Notes under the pieces: model-generated
The model's database searches: none
The model's input: the letters and a program-made list of their open reading frames with translations, nothing else
What the model was told of the DNA's origin: nothing
Shown here: positions 1 through 6,706 of the stretch, in pieces
Layout: every line of letters begins with the position of its first letter
Numbering within the stretch: position 1 is the stretch's first letter
DNA from: JAAZHK01 sp964536075
GTDB lineage: Bacteria; Bacillota_I; Bacilli_A; RF39; UBA660
Length of the DNA: 14,875 nucleotides
Assembly (NCBI GenBank): GCA_964536075.1
Contig: CAZHWO010000019.1
Location: forward strand, 1-14,875
Direction of reading: 5' to 3'
Position numbers and translations under genes: made by a program

Positions 1-725
1 TTTTGATTAGTGAGCCCCACTAATACTTGTTCATATTTTTTATGATTAATATACATATAATCTGCTCTTAAACATTTAATTACCCCATGGCCATTAACTG
101 TTTCATAAGGGACAAGAATAAGATTGTGGTAGTCATATTTAATTTTATCAGTATAAATTAGGGATACTGGTCGTTTTTTGTATTGATCATATAATTTGTT
201 ACCCGTATCTAAATAACCATTAAAGTGATATTTTTGATGGTTTATTACTAAATCAACATTATAACTATTGGAAAAGGTATTTTGATACTTTTTATGACTT
301 TTTATATATAAATATAAAATAATGGGGCTAATAAAAAGTAAAACAATTAAATTGATCGATAAGCCATTATGATAAAAGACTAAGCCATTATTTTTATAAC
401 TATACTGGGTATTTAAAAAATATAGTGCTCCGCCTAAAAAAAGACTAACAATATATAGATATAGAAAATTATAAAAAGTATATTTCATATCTTTATAAGA
501 AAAAGTAACCATAATCATGATAATACTTATGATTAATTTCAAAAAAAATAAACTTAAATTATTAATTTGAAGAAATAAAATAAAAATACTAACCGCTCCA
601 ACAATACTTCCTAACAGAAGACGATACCATTTAATATTTCTTTTTAGTAACAAGCTAACCGTCGTTAAAAGAAGAAAATCAAATGCCAAGTTAATAAAAA
701 AAACCAAATCAAGATATATTTTCAT
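1..725 (-). CDS. spoIIGA: SpoIIGA, sigma-E processing peptidase (partial, C-terminus off the left edge)
   Basis: Reading the minus strand from the ATG at 725 gives 241 uninterrupted codons to the window edge. The N-terminal ~140 residues hold about five hydrophobic segments (roughly 3-24, 33-53, 58-75, 85-106, 122-141). A soluble part follows with GYLDTGNKLYD at 170-180. The overall layout, the MKIYLD start and the DTGN motif (Asp173) match SpoIIGA, the membrane aspartic protease (Peptidase_U4 family) that cleaves pro-sigma-E in the mother cell after asymmetric septation; in B. subtilis the catalytic Asp lies in the same DTGN context. The later VPYETVNGHGVIKCLRAD (206-223) fits the family's second conserved block. 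Roughly 50-70 C-terminal residues should lie to the left, and in most spore formers sigE follows directly. A GGTGG ribosome site lies 4 nt before the ATG. The assignment is from motif and topology only, but I am fairly sure. Confidence 0.9.
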   Translation of the reverse strand, partial: MKIYLDLVFFINLAFDFLLLTTVSLLLKRNIKWYRLLLGSIVGAVSIFILFLQINNLSLFFLKLIISIIMIMVTFSYKDMKYTFYNFLYLYIVSLFLGGALYFLNTQYSYKNNGLVFYHNGLSINLIVLLFISPIILYLYIKSHKKYQNTFSNSYNVDLVINHQKYHFNGYLDTGNKLYDQYKKRPVSLIYTDKIKYDYHNLILVPYETVNGHGVIKCLRADYMYINHKKYEQVLVGLTNQ

Positions 726-740
726 TTAACCACCAATAAG

Positions 741-746
741 ATTATA
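741..746 (-). promoter_or_regulatory. Possible -10 box for spoIIGA inside the upstream terminator's T-tract
   Basis: On the minus strand the T-tract of the ttcA-like terminator runs directly into TATAAT. The predicted RNA start near 734 would lie inside the ribosome site, only ~9 nt before the ATG. No -35 TTGACA and no Spo0A box (TGTCGAA type) is visible at the expected distance, including the long spacing known for B. subtilis spoIIG. A weak candidate. Confidence 0.28.
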
Positions 747-770
747 AAAAAAAACATTCGCGAAGAATGT
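745..770 (-). terminator. Intrinsic terminator after the ttcA-like gene
   Basis: A 6-bp stem ACATTC/GAATGT (754-759 with 765-770) with a 5-nt loop is followed on the minus strand by nine T residues. The stem begins on the last base of the TGA stop codon of the ttcA-like gene, so it ends that transcript just before spoIIGA. Confidence 0.75.
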
Positions 771-1585
771 CATTTCTTATCATATTTATCTAAAAAGGTA
801 ATTTTTTCTTTATTTCTTTTATAACCAATTATAGCGTCGATGTTAATATTCTCACTACTACGCATAATATTGATATCAGCATTTTCATATTTAGCCACTA
901 AATCTTTTATCAAGGCTTTTATTTCGTTTCGTTTACTATCAACTTTATGATCAGTTATTTTACAAGCACAATTAAGAAAAGTTAAATGGTTATATTGGGA
1001 CCAAGCAATAATATCTTCTTCTTTAACATAATAAAGGGGTCGAATTAACTGCATATTAGCAAAATTATCACTATAAAGTTTAGGCATCATCGTTTTATAT
1101 TCACCAGCATAGATAATATTGAGCATAATCGTTTCAATAACATCATCAAAATGATGCCCAAGGGCGATTTTATTACAACCCAGTTCTTGGGCTTTTTGAT
1201 ATAGGAACCCACGACGCATTCTGGCACATAAATAACAAGGGGATTCAGCAGCGTATTGATCAACAACACGAAAAATATCACTTTTAAAGATATGAGCTTT
1301 AATATTTAATTTTTTTAAATTTTCTTCTAGCAATTTTAAATGAGCTTTTTTATACCCAGGATCCATAATTAGATATTCCAAGTCAAAATTAATTTTACCG
1401 TGTCTTTTAAGTTCCTCTAAACATTTGGCTAAAAGGGATGAATCTTTACCGCCACTGATACAAACAGCTATTTTATCACCGTCTTGAATAAGATTATATT
1501 CATTAACAGCTCGTATAAAACGAGACCAGATCTTTTTGCGAAATTTTTTGATAATACTATTTTCAATATCTTTATAAGTATTCAT
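770..1585 (-). CDS. TtcA-like PP-loop ATPase, probable tRNA thiolation enzyme
   Basis: A 271-residue PP-loop protein of the TtcA/TilS superfamily. The PP-loop SGGKDS (44-49) binds ATP and adenylates the target base. SPCYLCARMRRG carries the CxxC pair C117/C120, GHHFDD (143-148) is the second family signature, and NCAC supplies C206 and C208. TtcA makes 2-thiocytidine at tRNA position 32 using an Fe-S cluster held by three cysteines, equivalent here to C117, C120 and one of C206/C208. E. coli TtcA has CxxC at the third site; CAC here suggests the Firmicute branch, whose exact tRNA target I cannot assign. The start is supported by GGTGAT 4 nt upstream and an extended -10 box immediately before. 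It ends in TGA followed by a terminator, so TGA is a stop in this organism. Transcribed separately from the DUF488 gene 40 nt upstream. Confidence 0.85.
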   Translation of the reverse strand: MNTYKDIENSIIKKFRKKIWSRFIRAVNEYNLIQDGDKIAVCISGGKDSSLLAKCLEELKRHGKINFDLEYLIMDPGYKKAHLKLLEENLKKLNIKAHIFKSDIFRVVDQYAAESPCYLCARMRRGFLYQKAQELGCNKIALGHHFDDVIETIMLNIIYAGEYKTMMPKLYSDNFANMQLIRPLYYVKEEDIIAWSQYNHLTFLNCACKITDHKVDSKRNEIKALIKDLVAKYENADINIMRSSENINIDAIIGYKRNKEKITFLDKYDKK

Positions 1586-1602
1586 AACATCACCACAAAA
1601 AG

Positions 1603-1611
1603 ATTATATCA
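1603..1611 (-). promoter_or_regulatory. Extended -10 promoter for the ttcA-like gene
   Basis: Minus-strand TGATATAAT (TGn plus a perfect TATAAT) lies in the 40-nt space between the DUF488 stop and the ttcA-like ATG. No good -35 is seen, which extended -10 promoters tolerate. RNA would start near 1596, giving a leader of only about 11 nt that still covers the GGTGAT ribosome site at 1589-1594. Confidence 0.55.
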
Positions 1612-1625
1612 TAAAATAAAGTTCA

Positions 1626-2105
1626 TTATTTCATTAATAATTTTAATTTAGGTTTATAATTAGGTTGCTCAAAATAAATGATGTCACCATTTTCATTAAT
1701 ACCTATCTCAGGTATAATAATTCCGGTTATTAATTCTATAAAATCAGCATCTAATCTTCTATGACAAAAATGTTTCTTGGTTATATAAGGACTTTCACTT
1801 GGTAATTCATGGCATAATAATATTATCCCTTCACCAAATTTTTCTTTTAATTCATATAATAACTCGTTAACATTAAGATTATTTAAACGATGGTAAAAAT
1901 AGATCTTTATATAATAATCAATTAATGCTTCTTCACTTAAATTGTCAGGATTATCCCGATAGTATTCATATAGTTTCCAGCTTGGCGCTAGTTTTTTGTA
2001 TGCTGGGCCATAATATCCCCAAGCGTTACCGCCATCCCCAGTAACAGAAACTGTATTACCACTTTTTATATTTTGATAACATCCTGTACCTATTATTCTG
2101 TCCAT
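1626..2105 (-). CDS. DUF488-family protein
   Basis: A 159-residue soluble protein of the DUF488 family, whose biochemical function is not established. Family marks seen: an N-terminal GCYQN block (8-12), TGDGGN (22-27), LAPSW (39-43), then the signature pair LLCHE (96-100) and FCHRR (113-117) near the C-terminus. The conserved Cys and His residues look like a catalytic or metal-binding pair, but that is inference. Start choice: a GTG nine bases upstream (2114) is also in frame, but the ribosome site GGGGTGAT overlaps that GTG and is correctly spaced for the ATG at 2105, so the ATG is preferred. No terminator follows; the next gene down has its own promoter. Neighbours give no clear functional clue. 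Confidence 0.8.
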   Translation of the reverse strand: MDRIIGTGCYQNIKSGNTVSVTGDGGNAWGYYGPAYKKLAPSWKLYEYYRDNPDNLSEEALIDYYIKIYFYHRLNNLNVNELLYELKEKFGEGIILLCHELPSESPYITKKHFCHRRLDADFIELITGIIIPEIGINENGDIIYFEQPNYKPKLKLLMK

Positions 2106-2274
2106 TTTTATCACCCCAACATTTTTATAAGAAGCTAAACCATTATTATATTTTTAATGTATCACCATCATTTTGACCTTTTTTCTTAATTTTTTAATAA
2201 CTTATATATATTATACATTAATAAATTTAATTTGGATATTGTTTTAAATCTAAAAATTTTATTCATTTTTTATA
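2106..2274. other. Intergenic DNA before the scaffold gap
   Basis: Very AT-rich, with no credible ORF, RNA gene or repeat. On the minus strand the ribosome site of the DUF488 gene and a possible -10 box are present. On the plus strand TTGACC occurs at 2173-2178 but has no well-spaced -10. Confidence 0.5.
2210..2215 (-). promoter_or_regulatory. Possible -10 box for the DUF488 gene
   Basis: Minus-strand TATAAT in an AT-rich stretch, about 105 nt upstream of the ATG. The hexamer 17 nt further up (TATCCA) is a poor -35, so chance is a real alternative. Confidence 0.25.
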
Positions 2275-2374
2275 NNNNNNNNNNNNNNNNNNNNNNNNNN
2301 NNNNNNNNNNNNNNNNNNNNNNNNNNNNNNNNNNNNNNNNNNNNNNNNNNNNNNNNNNNNNNNNNNNNNNNNNN
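2275..2374. other. Assembly gap (100 N)
   Basis: Exactly 100 N, the usual placeholder for a gap of unknown length. It hides the 5' part of the alpha/beta hydrolase gene and probably its promoter. Confidence 0.97.
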
Positions 2375-2958
2375 ATTTTTCAAATGGTGATTTAAACATG
2401 ATGGATTACGGTTATATGTTTCAAAGTTTTATTAAGAAGAATCATTTAGATAACCCTATCTTAATTGGTCACTCCTTTGGAGGCCGGATTATTATTACTT
2501 TATGCGGCATTTTAAAAATGAATGCTAGCAAGATTATTTTAATTAATGCCGCTGGCATAAAACATAAAAAGAAATTATGGATTAGCATTAAAGAAAAATT
2601 ATATAAAACACTAAAAAAGATAAAATTACCAAAAAAGATTTATCCTAAATATATTACTTTTTTAATCAAAATATTTGGTTCTAAAGACTATAAAAATATT
2701 GATCCCAATATTCGTAAAACATTTATTAATATTATTAATTATGATTTAACGGATTATCTTAGTAGTATTAAAGCCCCTACTTTAATTATTTGGGGTGAAA
2801 AGGATCAAGAAACGCCCATAAGTGATGGTCATTTAATGGAAAATAGGATAAAAGATAGTGGTCTAGTCGTTATTAAAGAAGCCCATCATTTTGCTTATTT
2901 AGATAACTACCGAGTAAATAATATTATTTATGAATTTATTAAAGAAGATGCTAAATAA
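2375..2958 (+). CDS. Alpha/beta hydrolase (5' end lost in the assembly gap)
   Basis: The reading frame is open from the edge of the N run through an ATG at 2398 to TAA at 2956-2958. Numbered from that ATG (186 residues) it has the nucleophile elbow GHSFGG (Ser26), an acid in IIWGEKD (Asp136) and a histidine in EAHHF (His163/164), so the Ser-Asp-His triad is complete. The first beta strands and the HG oxyanion-hole motif are missing; family members usually have about 70-80 residues before the elbow, against 25 here. In-frame codons before 2398 read like the loop that normally precedes the elbow, so the true start is probably in the gap. GGTGAT at 2386-2391 is well spaced for the ATG, leaving a short form possible. 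A lysine-rich lid lies between about 55 and 100. Substrate unknown; likely a small ester or amide in the cytoplasm. Confidence 0.85.
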
Positions 2959-2980
2959 AACAGAACTTTAGTTCTGTTTT
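2957..2980. terminator. Bidirectional terminator between the alpha/beta hydrolase and DUF2207-A genes
   Basis: A perfect 10-bp stem, AAAACAGAAC with GTTCTGTTTT, and a TTTA loop. It has T-rich flanks on both strands, so it can end the hydrolase transcript (+) and the converging lemA-DUF2207 transcript (-). The 5' arm overlaps the hydrolase TAA. Confidence 0.88.
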
Positions 2981-2990
2981 TATTTCAGTT

Positions 2991-4769
2991 TTAGAAGCCG
3001 CCTCCGCCGCCTCCACCGCCGCCTCCGCCGCCGCCGGATGAGAATCCGCCGCCTCCGCCAGAACCGCTAGACATATGACTACTCATAGAGCTATAGGCAC
3101 CCCTAATACTACTATTAACGGTACTACTAATACTACTATTTAAGAAAATATAAGTATTAAAGTTACTATAATTTTCTGGGTGAGCATCAATTCTGACTTT
3201 TAAAGCTTTTTCAACTTTATCAGCAATACCAAAGATGGTAGCATACACTAAATACTTTTCCCATAAAGCCACCTCTGGTAATTCTTTATCATTTATTCTT
3301 CCAAAATCAAGCATAAAATTTTTTAAACCTAGCCACTGATAATAATATTCATTGCCAAGGGTCGTTCTTTTATAGGAACTTGATAATTTTATGAAACAAA
3401 TTATAACTGTTATAAATAAGAATATGCTCCAAATAGCCCCAATAACAATACCACCGATACTTAAGAGAAATAATGCGGCAAAGCCAAGAGCTATTTTTAA
3501 TTTTAGCTTCCCTTGGTCTTCAAAATATTCTTTATTCTCCGCTTCAAGTTTTGAAGCCGTTTGCCATTTTTGATATTGTTCATTAAATTCTAAAGCTCGA
3601 GCATTGGTCTTAGGATATTTTCTTATTTCTTTCGTTGATACTTCTTTCTGATTACCAATAACATTAAATAATAAATCCATTAAAATAATATCCGATTTAC
3701 TTAGTTCTTCATTACTACTATTTTTGGTTAAGAGATATTCTTTTTTATCTAAACTAGCAACACTAATAACTTTTCTTCTAATTAAATCTGTTACTTCAGC
3801 AGAAAATGATTTAACAGAAATACCATGTTTAATTAAATATTCAACGGTTGAAGGAGTATCATTATTAGGAAATTCACGATAATATTTAGTAGGTAACGGA
3901 TTTTTTTGTTTAGAAAAATGTTTTCTTTTAATAGAAATGGTATATCCAATAACAAAAATGGTAAAAAATATAGCTAAAATATTAATAACTTTAATTATTT
4001 TAGCAATTTTAGCAGCTTGTTCTCTTTTTTGATTAGCATCGTCAGCCGCAACTTTTTCTTCCGCTAAAATATTAGTTAAAGCATCTGTATTAGTTATTTT
4101 ATTAGCATATGTTATTTGGCTTTTATCAAAAGTCATACGAACATCAATAGCAGTATAACTATCAACATATGGAATAGTAGCTGAAAGTCCATTGCTAATT
4201 GGATATACTTCTCCGTTAAGTGGACCATGCGCCCATACTTTAATGGTATTATCATCATTAGGTAAAGTTACTTTAATAGACACATTATTTAATGTATCCT
4301 CAAATTCACTACCGATAAAATTCCAATATACTTCTCCAACATCATTATGCAAAAGAGCAACATCATTTAATTTATAGGTAATATAATAACCTTTAGCCTC
4401 ATTATTAGCATAATTATACATTTTTAAACTAATCGAGTTATAATTATCGGTTTGTTCATAATAACCAATCAAACCATTATATCCTGAGGTTGTTAAAATC
4501 ATTTCTTGGCTTTTTTCACAATTAGAGTTAGCTACATAAACTTTAACATCCGATATACCGGAAGCTGAATAATTATATGAATCACGGTAGATAATATTTC
4601 TTTTATATCCGTTAAAAGAGCCATCTTGGATAAGACATTCATTAACAGTCATGTCCCCGTTTTGATCAACTGTAGCTTCAATTTGAAACTTAGTGATATC
4701 ATAATTGATAGCATAAACACTACCAGGGATTAAAAAGAATAATAAGCATAATAAAAATTTCTTTTTCAT
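2991..4769 (-). CDS. DUF2207 membrane protein A with polyglycine tail
   Basis: A 592-residue predicted membrane protein. Order of parts: signal peptide 1-20 (SVYA cleavage site); extracytoplasmic DUF2207 domain 21 to about 250; TM near 259-279; cytoplasmic region with KYYREFPNNDTPSTVEYL (295-312) and DLIRRKVISV, which looks winged-helix-like; two TMs at about 424-460; then YYYQWLGLKNFMLDF and a helical ALWEKYLVYATIFGIADKV segment; a Ser-rich stretch (545-570); and a glycine tail, including 13 consecutive Gly, ending in Phe592. DUF2207 proteins commonly sit beside lemA, as here, and often end in glycine-rich tails; their role is unknown, presumably at the membrane. AAAGGAAG lies 6 nt before the ATG. 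The gene is 32 nt downstream of its paralogue (DUF2207-B) and is probably co-transcribed with it. A bidirectional terminator follows. Confidence 0.9.
   Translation of the reverse strand: MKKKFLLCLLFFLIPGSVYAINYDITKFQIEATVDQNGDMTVNECLIQDGSFNGYKRNIIYRDSYNYSASGISDVKVYVANSNCEKSQEMILTTSGYNGLIGYYEQTDNYNSISLKMYNYANNEAKGYYITYKLNDVALLHNDVGEVYWNFIGSEFEDTLNNVSIKVTLPNDDNTIKVWAHGPLNGEVYPISNGLSATIPYVDSYTAIDVRMTFDKSQITYANKITNTDALTNILAEEKVAADDANQKREQAAKIAKIIKVINILAIFFTIFVIGYTISIKRKHFSKQKNPLPTKYYREFPNNDTPSTVEYLIKHGISVKSFSAEVTDLIRRKVISVASLDKKEYLLTKNSSNEELSKSDIILMDLLFNVIGNQKEVSTKEIRKYPKTNARALEFNEQYQKWQTASKLEAENKEYFEDQGKLKLKIALGFAALFLLSIGGIVIGAIWSIFLFITVIICFIKLSSSYKRTTLGNEYYYQWLGLKNFMLDFGRINDKELPEVALWEKYLVYATIFGIADKVEKALKVRIDAHPENYSNFNTYIFLNSSISSTVNSSIRGAYSSMSSHMSSGSGGGGGFSSGGGGGGGGGGGGGF
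2994..3060 (-). repeat. GC-rich glycine-codon repeat encoding the DUF2207-A tail
   Basis: Runs of GGC/GGA/GGT codons make a sharp GC island in an otherwise AT-rich window. Codons alternate irregularly, so this is not a perfect microsatellite, but it is prone to slippage and length change. Confidence 0.8.
4021..4769 (-). repeat. Direct repeat copy 1: 5' part of DUF2207-A
   Basis: These 749 bases align without length change to 5919-6667. A hand alignment of the proteins (residues 21-250) shows about 32 differences in 230 positions, roughly 86% identity. Similarity falls sharply just beyond the shared ANQKRE motif. Confidence 0.85.
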
Positions 4770-4801
4770 TATTAACTTCCTTTCAATTTTTTATTATCAT
4801 T

Positions 4802-6667
4802 CTAGAAACCACGGCCTCCGCCACCGCCTCCACCGCCACTGCTTCCGCCATCGCGAGATGAAAACCCGCCTCCACCACCAGAGCTAGATGATGAACTACC
4901 AAAATCTCTTGAAAAAAAACTACCAGATTTCCAAGAACTTTTGGGTTCTTTCGGAATTGCGTTTTTATAAGCATGATGAATACTATTGTTAATAACCTCA
5001 CTGATATCATTTATTAAAATATTATTAAAATCAACTTGAATATCATTATATGCGGATTCGTTATTTTCGACTTTAAGTTTTAATACTTTTTGAACTTTAT
5101 CAGCAATCCCAAACATAGTAGCATAAACAAGATATTTTTCCCATAAAGCTACTTCTGGTAATTCCTTATCATCCATCTTACCAAAATCAAGCATAAATTT
5201 TTTTAAACCTAACCACAGAGGATAATATTTGTTACCTTCGGATGTTAACTTATATGATACTACCGATTTAGGATTTCGGAAAGTTCTAGCACAAATAAGA
5301 GAAATAAAGAATAATACCATTCCTAGAGGGGTATCGTTTCCTACACTACAAAAACTAAAGAAGATACAAAATATATAGGGAAACATTCTAAGAAAACCAG
5401 CATATTTTGTTGTTTCAGTAAAATAAGATCGATCTTGGGCTTCATTAATAACTGCTTGATTCCATAAAGCATATTTATTTTTTAGCTCTCGTGCTGTTAT
5501 ATTTTTATTTGGATAATCACGAAGTGTTTTGGTAGTAATCGACTTTTCATCATCGGTATTATCAAATAATAAATGCATTAAAATAGTATCCGTTTGACTT
5601 AATTGTTCATTATTACTATTATTGGTTAAAAGATATTCTTTATTTTCTAAACTAGTCACAGTAATCATTTTTCTTCTTATTAAATCCATTATTTCAGCAG
5701 CTAAAGATTTGGTTGAAATTTTATGCGTAATTAAGTATTCAACAGTTGAAGGTGTATCATTATTGGGAAATTCACGATAATATTCATTTGATAAAGGTTT
5801 TTTAAAAGTATATAAATTTTTTTTATTCATTATAAAAGTATAAATAATAATAAAAATACTTAAAATTACATAGCTAATATTATATATCAAACTTCGTTTT
5901 TGATTAGCTCCTATTTCTTCTCTTTTTTGATTAGCATCGTCAGCGGCAACTTTTTCTTCCGCTAAAATATTAGTTAAAGCATCTGTATTAGTTATTTTAT
6001 CAGCATATGGTATTTGACTTTTATTAAAGGTCATACGAGCATCAATAGCAGTATAACTATCAACATACGAAATTGTAGCTAAAAGACCATTACTAATTGG
6101 ATATACTTCTCCATTAAGTGGTCCATGAGCCCATACCCTAATAGTATCATCATTATTAGGTAAAGTTATTTTAATGGACACATTATTTAAAGTATCAGCA
6201 AAATCTCTACCAATAAAGTTCCAATATATTTCTCCAACATCATTATGAAGAATAGCGACATCCCTTAATTTATAAGTAATATAATAACCTTTGGCTTCAT
6301 TATTAGCATAATTATACATTTTTAAATTAATTGAATTGGTATAATTGTTTTGTTCATAATAACCAATCAAACCATTAGAGCCAGAAGTTGTTAAAATCAT
6401 TTCTTGACTTTTTTCACAATTAGTATTAGCAGTATATACCTTTACATCCAATATACCGGAAGCTGAATAATTAGATGAATCATGGTAGATAATATCTCTT
6501 ATATAACCATTAAAAGATCCATCTTGGATAAAACATTCATTAACAATCATGTCCCCGTTTTGATCAACTGTAGCTTCAATTTGAAATTTAGTGATATCAT
6601 AATCAATAGCATAAACACTACCAGGTATTAAAAAGAATAATAAGCTTAAAAAAATAATCTTTTTCAT
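4802..6667 (-). CDS. DUF2207 membrane protein B with glycine-rich tail
   Basis: A 621-residue paralogue of DUF2207-A with the same plan: signal peptide 1-20 (SVYA), extracytoplasmic domain to about 250, a TM near 264-282 (YNISYVILSIFIIIY), cytoplasmic YYREFPNNDTPSTVEYL and DLIRRKMITV, a hydrophobic pair in the middle, ALWEKYLVYATMFGIADKV, then a Ser/Gly tail ending in GGRGF. Its tail is longer and less pure than that of A, with Arg and Asp inserted. The frame is open 84 nt further upstream, but that extension overlaps lemA and a terminator. AGGAG lies 5 nt before the ATG at 6667, and the signal peptide begins there. ANQKR occurs twice within 14 residues at the end of the outer domain, a small local duplication not present in A. 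Transcription is expected from the lemA promoter by read-through of the hairpin at 6682-6706. Confidence 0.9.
   Translation of the reverse strand: MKKIIFLSLLFFLIPGSVYAIDYDITKFQIEATVDQNGDMIVNECFIQDGSFNGYIRDIIYHDSSNYSASGILDVKVYTANTNCEKSQEMILTTSGSNGLIGYYEQNNYTNSINLKMYNYANNEAKGYYITYKLRDVAILHNDVGEIYWNFIGRDFADTLNNVSIKITLPNNDDTIRVWAHGPLNGEVYPISNGLLATISYVDSYTAIDARMTFNKSQIPYADKITNTDALTNILAEEKVAADDANQKREEIGANQKRSLIYNISYVILSIFIIIYTFIMNKKNLYTFKKPLSNEYYREFPNNDTPSTVEYLITHKISTKSLAAEIMDLIRRKMITVTSLENKEYLLTNNSNNEQLSQTDTILMHLLFDNTDDEKSITTKTLRDYPNKNITARELKNKYALWNQAVINEAQDRSYFTETTKYAGFLRMFPYIFCIFFSFCSVGNDTPLGMVLFFISLICARTFRNPKSVVSYKLTSEGNKYYPLWLGLKKFMLDFGKMDDKELPEVALWEKYLVYATMFGIADKVQKVLKLKVENNESAYNDIQVDFNNILINDISEVINNSIHHAYKNAIPKEPKSSWKSGSFFSRDFGSSSSSSGGGGGFSSRDGGSSGGGGGGGGRGF
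4805..4890 (-). repeat. GC-rich Gly/Ser codon stretch encoding the DUF2207-B tail
   Basis: Two glycine-rich blocks separated by a Ser/Arg/Asp segment, encoded mostly by GGC, GGA and GGT. It is locally GC-rich compared with its surroundings, as in the paralogue but more interrupted. Confidence 0.7.
5919..6667 (-). repeat. Direct repeat copy 2: 5' part of DUF2207-B
   Basis: Partner of 4021-4769: same length (749 bases), same strand, about 1.9 kb apart. The similarity covers the signal peptide and outer domain, then drops at the first transmembrane region. Confidence 0.85.
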
Positions 6668-6681
6668 AAACGCTCCTATAA

Positions 6682-6706
6682 AAAAACTTGCTAATGGCAA
6701 GTTTTT
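6682..6706 (-). terminator. Terminator/attenuator hairpin between lemA and DUF2207-B
   Basis: A 10-bp stem AAAAACTTGC/GCAAGTTTTT with a 5-nt loop, continued by more T on the minus strand. Its 5' arm overlaps the lemA TAA stop. No promoter is visible in the remaining ~15 nt before the DUF2207-B ribosome site, so downstream expression probably depends on read-through. Confidence 0.8.

Noticed and set aside
754..770. TTCGCGAA palindrome as a regulator-binding site
   Set aside because: It is the loop region of an intrinsic terminator; it does not match a Spo0A box.
770..772. Mycoplasma-type code with TGA as Trp
   Set aside because: TGA ends the ttcA-like gene just before a terminator, and Trp is written TGG throughout.
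1087..1281. Minus-strand 64-residue ORF inside the ttcA-like gene
   Set aside because: Out-of-frame shadow of the clear PP-loop protein; no motif.
2103..2114. GTG start for the DUF488 gene at 2114
   Set aside because: The GTG is part of the ribosome site GGGGTGAT; the ATG at 2105 is correctly spaced.
3391..3573. Plus-strand ORF opposite DUF2207-A
   Set aside because: Antisense shadow with no ribosome site or recognisable features; the same holds for 4192-4377.
4783..5010. 75-residue minus-strand ORF rich in Ala/Val/Glu
   Set aside because: Shifted frame of the Gly/Ser tail of DUF2207-B; composition follows from GGC-type codons.
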